From Rhodamnia argentea (Eukaryota; Streptophyta; Magnoliopsida; Myrtales; Myrtaceae): a stretch of 64,000 nucleotides of DNA. The notes beneath the pieces are model-generated. The model made no database searches. It was not told the origin of the DNA and saw nothing but the letters and a program-made list of their open reading frames with translations. This document shows, one piece after another, positions 1 through 10,092 of this stretch. Numbering within the stretch: position 1 is the stretch's first letter; each line of letters opens with the position of its first letter. A program made the position numbers and the translations under genes. The DNA is taken from NCBI RefSeq assembly GCF_020921035.1, contig NC_063158.1, forward strand, positions 21,190,178-21,254,177. Reading direction: 5' to 3'.

Positions 1-451
1 GAGATTACAAGATTATTTTTGGGTATAAGATAGTTTTGGGAAATACTTCAAAGATTGAGCGGTCGTAGCTATGCAATTCTCCGGACTCATACTGTATCAT
101 TTTGCAATTGACTCTCCCTGTGAAATAGATACTGATCCTCGGACCAAGTCATGTAAATCTTTGGTGTTCCTTATCGCTCATTGTCGAGTTTTCTGTTAAT
201 TTCTATTTCTCGGTTTAGATTTAGATTTACAGAATCGGTTATCCATTTGCTTTATTTCACGACACACGCGTGTTGCAATCCCCTATTTCACAAACAAGAG
301 GGATCACTTCAAAATAAGGAAGAACGAACTTCCCACTTATTATTGTGTTATCTAATTTTATTCCATCAAGAGAGACGCTGGCACTTACATAAGAGAGAAT
401 TCTTATTCAATAAGCACGAAAATATCTTCCTAGAGTTCCTTCATCAGTAGA
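1..451 (-). repeat. 3' flank of CAD copy 1, shared with copies 2 and 4
   Basis: Read on the minus strand, this sequence runs on from the stop codon of CAD copy 1. It is clearly similar to the sequence after copy 2 (about 6880-7351) and after copy 4 (27296-27760). Shared landmarks are a 'gatctactgatgaagg' start, a conserved 'gtaagtgcca' stretch and a terminal '(a)gtatttccca' block. No gene is seen here. The open frame at 181-450 on the plus strand is not conserved and looks accidental. Confidence 0.7.
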
Positions 452-2233
452 TCACTCCAAGGAGTTCTCAATGTCTATAACAAAGCGGTACTTCACGTCA
501 TTCTTTTGGAGCCTCTCAAGAGCTTCATTCGCATATTGAATAGGAATTACTTCAATCTCTGGATGTATCTCATGTTTGGCGCAAAACTCGAGCATCTCCT
601 GCGTTCGCTTCGTACCGCCGACCGCACTTCCGGAGATGGTCCTCATTCCTAAACAAGATACATGTAATTTAAGAACGCAACCAAAAGAGGAAATGAATGC
701 TAAGATCTATGTCGAGAGAACATTTACCCCTGAGAAGACTCATTGGACTGAGTTTCATTTCCTTGCCTGGAAAGCCCACCAAAGCCAAAACTCCTCCTGT
801 CTTCAGCAATGACATGTACAGATCCAAAGGGTGGTCTCCTGATGCAGTGTCGATTATGAAGTCTAAAGATTTTGACAGAGCCTGTAAAGAAAACCGCAGA
901 ATCAGATCTACTGAGGACACCCACAATTTGAGAAACCTGAAGATTTCAAGTGGGTTATCATCACTAGACTCTTACGCTCATTTGTTCCATGTCTGATGAG
1001 AGCACGAACTTGTCTGCTTTCAACAGATTCAAGGCATCATCTTTCTTGGAGGTGCTTGTGCTGAAAACGGTGACGTTCAACCCGAAAGCCTTGGCGAACT
1101 TCACAGCCAAGTGACCGAGCCCGCCAAGTCCGATGACTCCTAATGATTTTCCAGGCTGATTCATCTGGTGGCGGATCATTGGAGTGTAGACTGTGATCCC
1201 AGCACACAACAGGGGTGCTGCTTGAGCCAATGGATACTTGTCAGGTATCTTGTAGCAATACCTACAGATTCAACACTTAGCTATGTAAGCGCAGAAAGGG
1301 CACAATGTAAATGGATTTGGCATTGGGGTAAAAAATATGAAGACAGAAGATTCAGGATGCTAGCAAATTGGTAAGTCGGCACCAGAAGTTGTCGTGGAAT
1401 TAATGTCGGATGAGATTCTGAGTTATCTCATGTATAGTAAGTGACGTGGCAAACGATAAATGAGTGGATCTTTAAACCGAAGTAAGTAATCACGCACCTC
1501 TCATGAACAACTATGAACTGGGAGTATCCTCCCTTGCAAGTGCTGCCATCTTCATAAGTGCCGCCAATCGTAGAAACAATACCTTTCGAGCAATGAATTT
1601 CAAGTCCTCCATGACAGTACTCGCAATCTCTACATGAGTCGACATAAGTCCCGACACCCACATGGTCTCCGATCTTGAACTTGCCGATGTTGCCACCGAC
1701 CTCTGTTACAATGCCCACGATCTCATGCCTGAACATACGTATATCTCGTATAAGCAGCACACCCAGATCGACGGTGATGAACGGCGCATGTGGTGAAATT
1801 TTTTTTTTTTTTTTTTGGCCGGCAGTGTCTCTAGGAATATTTCAAAGAAGGACGCAATATTTGAAGGAATAGACAATATTACAATTACGTTAGTAACAAA
1901 GGTACATACCCTGGGACCAAGGGATACTTGCAGTGCATAAATTGGTTGCGTGTGCACAGAACGTCCGCATAGCAAACCCCGCAATGAGTGATTTTCACCG
2001 AGACCTCCTCGCTTCCAACCGCTCTGTCACAAGAATAATGCTATGGACTTTGCTCGTCGGAAATGGCAAAATAACTTACGGGTCGGGGCCGCACATTTAC
2101 GTAGCGAGACCAGTGATTTAGGATGCGATTGGCTAGTTTACCTGCGATCGAACTCGTAAGGAGAGAGGAATCCAGAGTCGTCTCTCGCCGCCCATCCGTG
2201 GCAGTTCTTTCCCGTCGCTTTGCCTGAACTCAT
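452..2233 (-). CDS. CAD: CAD/mannitol-dehydrogenase-like protein, copy 1 (intact, 6 exons)
   Basis: This is a zinc-dependent, NADP-preferring medium-chain alcohol dehydrogenase of the plant CAD/ELI3 (sinapyl/mannitol dehydrogenase) group, which interconverts aromatic or sugar-derived aldehydes and alcohols in the cytosol. CDS is complement(452..648, 728..881, 976..1261, 1498..1728, 1910..2023, 2142..2233), 357 aa, the usual family length. Every intron is GT-AG and every junction stays in frame. Visible residues: catalytic-zinc ligands Cys48 (HCGVC), His70 (GHE) and Cys165 (PLLCAG); structural-zinc Cys101/104/107/115 (C-x2-C-x2-C-x7-C); Rossmann GLGGLG at 190-195; Ser213 in VFSTS, the NADP-type signature. 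The start is the first ATG and matches the other copies. Oddities are LLRG where the sisters have LLMG at the end of exon 5, and a divergent VLCTRNQF stretch after the catalytic Cys. Substrate cannot be told from sequence. Confidence 0.9.
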
Positions 2234-2300
2234 CTTCTCTGGTCTTTACCTTTTGAAGGGGTAGGTTGCAGAGATGTTTGACAATCTATTGCGTTCCATG

Positions 2301-2358
2301 TTATATAAACATCCCGGTTTCTTGCACTATAGTCATAAAACGTACAGGGTGACGTCAC
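2301..2358 (-). promoter_or_regulatory. Likely promoter of CAD copy 1: TATA box and TGACGTCA palindrome
   Basis: On the minus strand a TTTATATAA box (2301-2309) lies about 70 bp before the ATG. A perfect palindrome GTGACGTCAC (2349-2358) lies about 45 bp further upstream. TGACGTCA is the classic bZIP/TGA-factor core. The same palindrome followed by CTTAAG occurs before copy 4, so it belongs to the duplicated promoter. Use in vivo is inferred. Confidence 0.5.
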
Positions 2359-2543
2359 TTAAGCGTCATGGCTTACTGCCGGATAACGGTCCCCCAACGA
2401 TGATTGGACAAAGAAACACACAAAGTAGAGACAGCGAGAAAAGTCCACGCAGCCATTGTTGAACGAGCTAGGTTGGACTAATCCCAAATATATAACGGTA
2501 ATTTCATAACACTTCTTCGCGTTACATAAAAAGACCTGATTGT

Positions 2544-3410
2544 GGGTTTTTTTCCAAATTAATTTTTTTTTAAAAATATGTATAAAAATATTTATTAAAA
2601 ATAAATATTTACAAATTTGGGCCTCGCTCGGCGGTTGAGGTGCCGAGTAGCCCTTGTTCGGCAGCCCCATTGTCGAGCAAGGCCCATACCGGGCCTTTTT
2701 TTTTATTTTTAAATTTCGTATATTTTTTTAATTATTGATACTTATAATATTATAATTTTTTTCTTGTGAAGCTTATCTTTATAACATAAATAGCAATAAT
2801 AAATCCCGAAAATACTAAAAAATAGGAAAACCCATCTAAATGATCCCGAATTGCAAAAATCCATTGTTCATCACCGCCAACAGCGGTGAATATTAATTAG
2901 GATGCCGTTTCGCATCAGCCGACCGAATTTGAGCCCAATCCGATGTCGTCCCCCGATCCGCCGGTTCTTGACACATCACCGTTTCGCTTTCCGGTTGGAT
3001 TTCTGCCTCTCCAATAGATGAATATATCATGAAAATCTTATTTTTTTTTCATATATCTCACCAATTTTATTCTATGAATATTTTTAATTAATTACATAAT
3101 TACAACATTATTTATTAATTATATATCTTAGTAAATTTTTACATTAATTATTGCTATTTATGTTATAAAGATAAGCTTCACAAAGAAATATATATATATA
3201 TATATATAATATTATAAGTATCAATAATTAAAAAAAATACAAAATTAAAAAAAAAAAAGGCTCGGTATGAGCCTTGCTCGACAATGGGGCTGCCGAGTAG
3301 GGTTGTTCGGCACCCCAACCGCCAAGCGAGGCCCAAATTTGTAAATATTTATTTTTTAAAATTATTTTTGTAAATATTTTTTAAAAAAATTAATTTGGAA
3401 AAAAAAAACC
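2544..3410. mobile_element. Non-autonomous long-TIR element, Mutator-like (867 bp)
   Basis: Two inverted arms of about 265 bp (about 2544-2810 and 3145-3410) pair along their length, including 'gggcctcgctcggcgg' against 'ccgccaagcgaggccc' and a shared 'taaagataagcttcac' block. The ends are GGGTTTTTTTCCAAA on the left and its complement on the right. The 9-bp sequence CCTGATTGT lies at both edges (2535-2543 and 3411-3419), as expected for Mutator-like transposition. The central 330 bp has no coding capacity. Its ends and GC-rich CTCGGC modules match the 4-kb element at 21862-25921, so both belong to one family. Confidence 0.8.
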
Positions 3411-3419
3411 CCTGATTGT

Positions 3420-4628
3420 TGCTATTTAAGGCTCGAAAAATGAATTATTTGAAAAGCATTTTGTTAAAAACAATCGCTTATCACTACAAATAATTATTCA
3501 GTAAGAATTATTTTTATTTTTGATAATAATTTATGTTAAAACATTTTCCTGGACGATGAAAATATTTTTGTTCATTAATTTTTTTTTTTAGAGATATAAG
3601 CGATCGTTTTTAGGAAAGGATTTTTCAAACCAAATATTTTACGCGAAACAAATGCACTCTAATTCGTGTGTGTTAGTGTCATATTTCATCTCCTTCTGGA
3701 CATTTCACAACCGCGCTTATATTCCACACACTTGCATAGCGACGCCTTTTTAATTAGCGCGAAGGGTCGGTGACAATAAATAAAGATGATTTGTCCAAAA
3801 GAAAATAAGGAAAAGTATGCTGGAAATTTCAAATGTCGTGGACGGAATGCAATTGATTCTAAATCTTTTAATTCGCATAATCAAGTCCTAAATGTATTTC
3901 AATGTCATGTAAATATGAGTTGATTGACGATTTCGACAAGAGGCACTCATTTAAATGTTATTCCATAAATATTAATACTAAAATTTTGCTGATTTACTAT
4001 CAAGGAATAGAAGATTCATCCTCAAAAACCATCGTATAGTGTTGTAAAATTTGTCATTCGAGGTTATATTTTCCTTCATCTGTAGTTAGAAGAAATTTCC
4101 TCCAATCATACCTTTCATTGATAAATCTCAAGTTATGAACATCACTCACGTGTAAGTTTAATTAAATATAAGGTATGCTTTCCTCCAACTCGAGACTTGA
4201 TTATTGGTCATTCATCACCTTGACATCCGCACATGTAAACTTATTTTGATTTAGGGTTTGGGATGATGTGTGCGCGCGGGATGGGCGAATATCGTTGTGA
4301 GTGGTATCGATGGAAGTAGGGAAAGATGAAGAGTGTATGGAATGAATGTCGATGGATGCATGATAGATTATGATTAGAACCAAGTCAAACAAGACGCACC
4401 GCGAGCCGAGGACAAAGATCGGAATAGGAGAAACTCACAACCAAGGCCTATAAAAAATTACCAGCCAATAATACAATGCTTCTTTGGCTCACCACCGAGG
4501 AAGAATCCACTTTCCAAGGATACAGAAATCAGTGATACATATTTGTTCATACAAAGGAAAATCTCATATGTTATTAATATTCAAGTCATGTCCCTTACAT
4601 TTGAGATTTCGCTTCATCTCATAGATGA
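3420..4628. other. AT-rich intergenic DNA, nothing recognised
   Basis: No open frame with family features, no terminal repeats and no tandem array were found. The minus-strand frame at 4201-4392 has no recognisable motif and is probably chance. Confidence 0.5.
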
Positions 4629-4645
4629 ACTATTACATAGGAAAT

Positions 4646-5245
4646 GGTTGATCTGTACTTTTGCCCCCCCTCTTTTTTGGGGTTTTTTCCGGGCTCGGTT
4701 GCCCCCTTTTTTCCTGGCTTTGGGTGTTCTCGGACCCGTGTTTGTGCTGTACTCTCTGGTCTCACACGCTGCATCTCTCCATTGAGTCCTCTCGAGACTT
4801 CTGGGTGCTGTGCCTTTGCTGGTCTACTGCTACTCTTCGGGTGGCCTTCACGGATGCTGCTCCTTCCTCGCGCTAGCTGCAACTTGCGTGGATTTTATGT
4901 TGTTGCAGTTTGCTTCTCAAGTCAATCATGGGACTTTCCTTCTCTGTTGCTGCTGATCCATTGCTCGTTTGTCCGGGAGGCGCCTTTTCTCCTCCTCCCA
5001 GCCTTGTCCTTTAGTTATCTGTTAGCTTTAGGTGTTTGGCCGCTTGTTTGGCCTTCATCCACTAGCCTGTTAGCGGATCTGCTACTTTTTTCTCTGGGTG
5101 TATTTTGCGACCGGTTCACCGGTGAACTCTCCATGTCACACTATGTGTCATGTTGAGTTCATGGTTTTTGTGACCGGTTTCTTTTGTATCTAGCTTTTGG
5201 ATGATCATTACATACTTACCTTACCAAAAAAAAAAAAAAAAAAAA
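4646..5245 (+). mobile_element. Poly(A)-tailed retro-insert with 17-bp target duplication
   Basis: A 0.6-kb, comparatively C/T-rich block ends in about 21 A residues after 'cttaccttacc'. It is flanked by an exact 17-bp direct repeat ACTATTACATAGGAAAT (4629-4645 and 5246-5262). That is the mark of LINE-type target-primed reverse transcription. No reverse transcriptase is seen, so it is either a 5'-truncated LINE 3' end or a non-coding RNA copied by a LINE. The open frame at 4644-5156 is rich in Phe, Leu and Ser and is not convincing as a gene. Confidence 0.75.
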
Positions 5246-5262
5246 ACTATTACATAGGAAAT

Positions 5263-6110
5263 TGACAAACATTCAAGACATGAGCAATACCCGAGATCAA
5301 TGATGTAGGAACTAGAAAATATATAAAGACCTAGGCATTAGAAAATGCATTAAAACACTTAGAGACTTTAACTTTGACTCTTGAAACCTACAACATTCTT
5401 AAGACTCATAAAACTTGCACTCAGATTTGTTCACCATTCTGGATAGCCCACTAGACACCTTTAAAGATCAACAAATAGCAAATGAATCATCCAGAACAGC
5501 TTATGGTCACTAGGTAATCGATTAGTAGTCTTGGAATCGACAACAAGCTAGTAAATAGAGATTTAGGTAGTCAATCGGCAACCATGAAATCAACTACTTG
5601 CATACTGAATCTACAACTCTCTTACACAATCGAAAGCTTCAACTTGTAACGATGAACAAAGCCCGGTGCTCCCACATCATGGGAGGGGGAGAAGAGAGAG
5701 GATGGGTTTTTATTTGTTAGGTTGGGTTAGCTAGGTCACATGTTTGGGAGTAAACTCACCATTCAGGTGCTGTAGGTTGGAAATTTACGTATGTAAATGT
5801 GAGAGATGTCCATATCCGTAATCATAGGACTTGTTGGTTTCTCGAATAAGGGATGAAGAAAAAACATACCCTATATTCATCCAGATGTTAAGTGATTAGT
5901 CATTCAAATATGTGGATTAGATTGATTTAATAGTTACAGTATTCTCCAATATATCGGGTCATGTTAGTTGTCCGATGGGCCTTTGCTTGATTGCTTGTTT
6001 CGGTACGTACAAAGCATTAAGATCCTAACTCTTATTGAGACTTTCCGGTTACCTTCTCTCTCCCTCCAACGATGACAACATTGAAATCGCAAGTCAAAAG
6101 ACCCCGTCCG

Positions 6111-6113
<3 letters not shown>
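5263..6113. other. Intergenic DNA, nothing recognised
   Basis: Low-GC sequence without coherent reading frames or identifiable repeat ends. Confidence 0.4.

Positions 6114-6158
<45 letters not shown>
6114..6158. repeat. (CT)n microsatellite
   Basis: About 22 uninterrupted CT units. Confidence 0.95.
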
Positions 6159-6161
<3 letters not shown>

Positions 6162-6539
6162 GAGTCTTCCATCTAATGCCGTGGTGTCGACGAGGAGTTC
6201 TTGACCAAATCAATTTGATTGACAGCTACTCCAACACCTCTTAATTTTGCAATCCGATAATCCTTGTTTAGACTCGAGGCTATTGAGTGCTGCGAAAAAT
6301 TTAGTTCTTATAATTGTTGAATAATCAGTTTGATTTTCACATTCCATCTGTCTTGGTCCATTTGAGCTGATTTCCAGTGAAGGTAGTGATTTTCCTTGTA
6401 ACATATGCGGCATTTAGCCGAAAAAACAGAAAAACGAAGTGGACCGAAAGCGATTTTTCCCTTTGTCTGGGGCTAGGGTTCTATGGGGGTCGGTGTCCCT
6501 GAAGGACGGCAATATAACTCCAAGTGGTGGTCTGTCATC

Positions 6540-7351
6540 CCAGAGTCTAGAAACTTAGAGAGAGATAGAGAAGCGACGATCATATTCTCAAATTATATCT
6601 CGAATTTGAACTCATATTTCAAATTTGACCAGGCAGAAGCCTTGCCCATATTTTGGGTGTCTTCTGATTTGGATTTAGACTGTCAGCGAATTCTAGTGAG
6701 TCCAGAATTTGATGGGGTTTGATCTTGGATAAAGGATAAACAAGGAAGAAAATTAAGGTTTTCTAGTTTGAGCCAGCAACTCGCATTAGAATTTACAAGA
6801 AAGGTGCCCTGCTCGATTATCATAAATCATATCAAACAAGAAGAGTGTTAGGTTTTCTCTCCATAAGTTTTCTTAGTGATTTTTTTGTGAGCTTAGTAAA
6901 GTTGTTTTTTGGGGTAAGATAGTGGTGGGAAACACTTGAGCAATTGAACAGCAGTAATTATACAATTCTCCGAGCTCATACCATACTTTTTGTACGGTTG
7001 ATTCTCCAGGATGAAGTAGGTACCGACTCTTGGACTGAACCACGTAAAACTCTGATATTCTTTATCACTCACTGTCATTTTTTCTGTTAATTTCCAGTTC
7101 TCTGGTTAGATTTAGATTACAAAATCCTCGGAGTGTTCTATCCACGTTATTCCACAACACACAGATTTGCAATCCCCAAATTCACAATCAGAGAGAGAGA
7201 GAGAGATCACTTCAAAAAGAGGAAGAACATACTTTCCACTTATTGTTGCGTTATCTAATTGTATTTCATAAAGAGAGTCACTGGCACTAAAATAAAGATA
7301 CAATTCTCATAGAACACGCACGAAAATATATTCCTTCAGTTCATCAATAGA
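6540..7351 (-). repeat. 3' flank of CAD copy 2, inverted relative of 27296-28080
   Basis: Read on the minus strand from the stop of copy 2, this block matches the plus-strand sequence after copy 4 for about 0.8 kb. Examples are the 'ggtgtcttctgatttggatttagact' region near 6655 against its complement near 27950, and the 'aaaggataaacaaggaagaaaatt' region. It extends the segmental duplication well beyond the coding exons. It is non-coding. Confidence 0.7.
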
Positions 7352-9437
7352 TCACTCCAAGGAGTTCTCAATGTCTATCACAAAGCGGTATTTCACGTCA
7401 TCCTTTTGGATCCTCTCAAGAGCTTCATTCGCATACTGAATAGGAATTACTTCAATCTCTGGATGTATCTCATGTTTGGCGCAAAACTCGAGCATCTCCT
7501 GCGTTCGCTCCGTACCGCCGACCGCGCTTCCGGAGATGCTCCTCGTTCCTAAACAAGATACACGTAAATTTAAGAAGGCAAAGAAAGTCATGGGTCCTAA
7601 TCTACCCGAAGTGGAAATGAATGCTGAGATCTATCGAGAGAATATTTACCCATGAGAAGACTCAGTGGACTAAGTTTCAATTCCTTGCATGGAATGCCCA
7701 CCAAAGCCAAAACTCCTCCTATCTTAAGCAATGACATGTATAGATCCAAAGGGTGATCTTCTGATGCAGTGTCGATTATGAAGTCTAGAGATTTCGACAG
7801 AGCCTGTAGAGGAAAAAAACCACAGAATCAGATCTACTTACAGCACCCGCCGTTTGGGAAACCTCAAGATTTCAAGTGGGTTCTTATCATTGGACTCTTA
7901 CGCTCATTTGTTCGGTGTCCGATGAGAGCACGAACTTGTCTGCTTTCAACAGATTCAGCGCATCATCTTTCTTGGAGGTGCTTGTGCTGAAGACAGTGAC
8001 GTTCAATCCGAAAGCCTTGGCGAACTTCACAGCCATATGACCGAGCCCACCAAGGCCAACCACCCCTAGCGACTTACCAGGCTGATTCATCTTGTGATGG
8101 ATCATCGGATTATATACCGTTATTCCAGCACATAGTAAAGGTGCAGCGAGAGCTAGAGGATACTTCTCAGGGATCTTGTAGCAATACCTGTAGAGTAGCC
8201 GTTTAATATTTGAATCCGTCATGAAATCACACGAGTCAGATGGAAATGACTTTCAGTAGCCAAGATATTGACGAGTTAAAAAGATGGAAAATCCTTAAAA
8301 GCTAGCACATAGCTCTTCGCCGACGACGCAAAACATTATCTCCACAAGCAGTGTCGGGTCAATAAGACTAGTCCTACGTTAGTTTCCGCATACGAACACC
8401 ATCATGAATCCTTCCAATAGGGTAACAAGTATACGTAGAAAGGTTACCTCTCATGGACAACTATGAAACTAGAATATCCTCCCTTGGTGATGGGACCGTC
8501 CTTACAAGTGCCATTAATCGTTACAGTTGCTTTGGAACAATGCTCTTCATGGCGAACTTCACAGCACTCGCACTCTCTGCATGAATCGACGAAGGTTCCA
8601 ACGCCCACATGGTCTCCGATCTTGAACTTACTAACCTTATCACCCACTTCTTGTACAATCCCCACGATCTCATGCCTATTCACATGTATGTATACAAGCT
8701 TATTTTAGAGGATATTAGTGAAACTCGAAGTGTTGCATCGATGGCTAACTTTTTCAAAGACTTCACTGAACTTCGCATTAGTAAACAAAATGGAGAAGAA
8801 TTAAAGTACCCCGGGACCACAGGATACACAGTACTATTTCTCTTGTTGCGAGTGTAAGCTACATCGGCATAGCAAACGCCGCAATGAGTGATCTTCACTG
8901 AAACGTCATCGCCTCCAACCGGTCTGCACAGGAATAATTTTCTTAGTTTAGACAGGGGGAAATAGGGAGAGCTATTAATAACATATTCAAGCGTGGATTC
9001 AAATGAAAATGTAGAGAGAGATATTTGTCAATGCCTCAAAAAGGGCTATAACCTTGGGATTTTTCACAATGATGCCTCAAACTTTTTGAAATTTCTCAAG
9101 AATAACTACAAACTTCATGTTCCCACCCATAGAAGACTATGAAACCATGTTTTGTTAGAAAAGGTAAAGTTGTGGACACCTTTAAGACTTTCCATAGCAA
9201 ACGTGATCATAATTGTCTCAAACTACAAATTTCAGACATAACAATTCACAGGACACAAAGCACATAGGCGCAGTGCTTCTTTACGGACGAGTTTCAGGCA
9301 ACAACTTCAGTAAAACACACCATGAAAACACAAATCTACCTGCGTTCGAATTCATAAGGAGAGAGCAGTCCTGAGTCGTCTCTCGCAGCCCATCCACGGC
9401 AGTTCGTGCTCATCGTCATTACTTTGTCTGAAGTCAT
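7352..9437 (-). CDS. CAD: CAD/mannitol-dehydrogenase-like protein, copy 2 (intact, 6 exons)
   Basis: Same family and exon plan as copy 1: complement(7352..7548, 7650..7803, 7902..8187, 8448..8675, 8810..8923, 9340..9437), 358 aa. All introns are GT-AG and in frame. Catalytic-zinc motifs HCGVC, GHE and PLLCAG, the structural-zinc spacing C-x2-C-x2-C-x7-C (here [15 protein letters not shown]), GLGGLGH and VFSTS are all present. The N-terminus is two residues longer than in copy 1, and three in-frame ATGs lie within the first nine codons; the first is taken by alignment with copy 6. Exon 3 is one codon shorter. Exon 6 starts GTRSISG where other copies have GMRSISG. A likely TATA (ATATAT, minus strand, about 9553-9561) lies about 115 bp upstream. 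Enzyme substrate is not determinable from sequence. Confidence 0.9.
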
Positions 9438-10087
9438 CTCTCTCTCTCTCTCTATATCCTCGAACGGTGATATGTGAGAGCTCTTGTGAGTAAATGCCGT
9501 CGGTATTCGAGGATTCCTAAGGTGAGGCAATGAAGAAATCTCCGTGAGTCCATGGAATATATAGTCCGTGCGGCGTCCTCTATAGCGTCATCGCCAACGT
9601 CCTCTACAGTGTCATCGCCAACTTCACCTGTCGACCGGTTTTGACTTTTTGGGTTTTTTTTCCCCAAGCTAAGCCGGAAAGGAACAAATATTAGGATAAT
9701 AATGACATAGACCCCACATTTTCTAAAATCACATACTGTCTTGAAATTAAATATTTCTCAGATCAGACCAATGCCACTACTCAAGGGCGACAAAGGCTAC
9801 AAAGAGATAAAGACGGCACGAATGTTATAATTTTTATACGGCATTCGTTCAAGTACTATAAAAATTTTCTCGATCACATAAATGTCATAATTTTTTTGCA
9901 GTGCTCATTTCAGTGCTATAACTTTTTTTTTCTCCGATCACTTGAGTGATATATAATTTTTCAATGGATTACTTGAGTGCCATAATTTTTTAAAAGTGTT
10001 CACCACAAGTGATATGACACGTCGGATTTTCAACACTTCGCTGTACGTTTTTATTTTTTTATTTTTCATTTAAATGATATATTGAAA
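9438..10087. other. Upstream region of CAD copy 2, then AT-rich dispersed repeat
   Basis: The first 120 bp hold a short CT run and the likely TATA of copy 2. From about 9740 there are imperfect direct repeats built around 'gagtgccataattttt', interrupted by the LTR at 10093 and continuing after it at 12967. No gene is seen. Confidence 0.5.
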
Positions 10088-10092
10088 GTTAT

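Noticed and set aside
4644-5156. 170-aa open frame, hydrophobic, inside the poly(A) retro-insert
   Set aside because: Low-complexity Phe/Leu/Ser-rich translation of a C/T-rich strand, overlapping frames on both strands, and no family motif. It lies wholly in a retro-insert.
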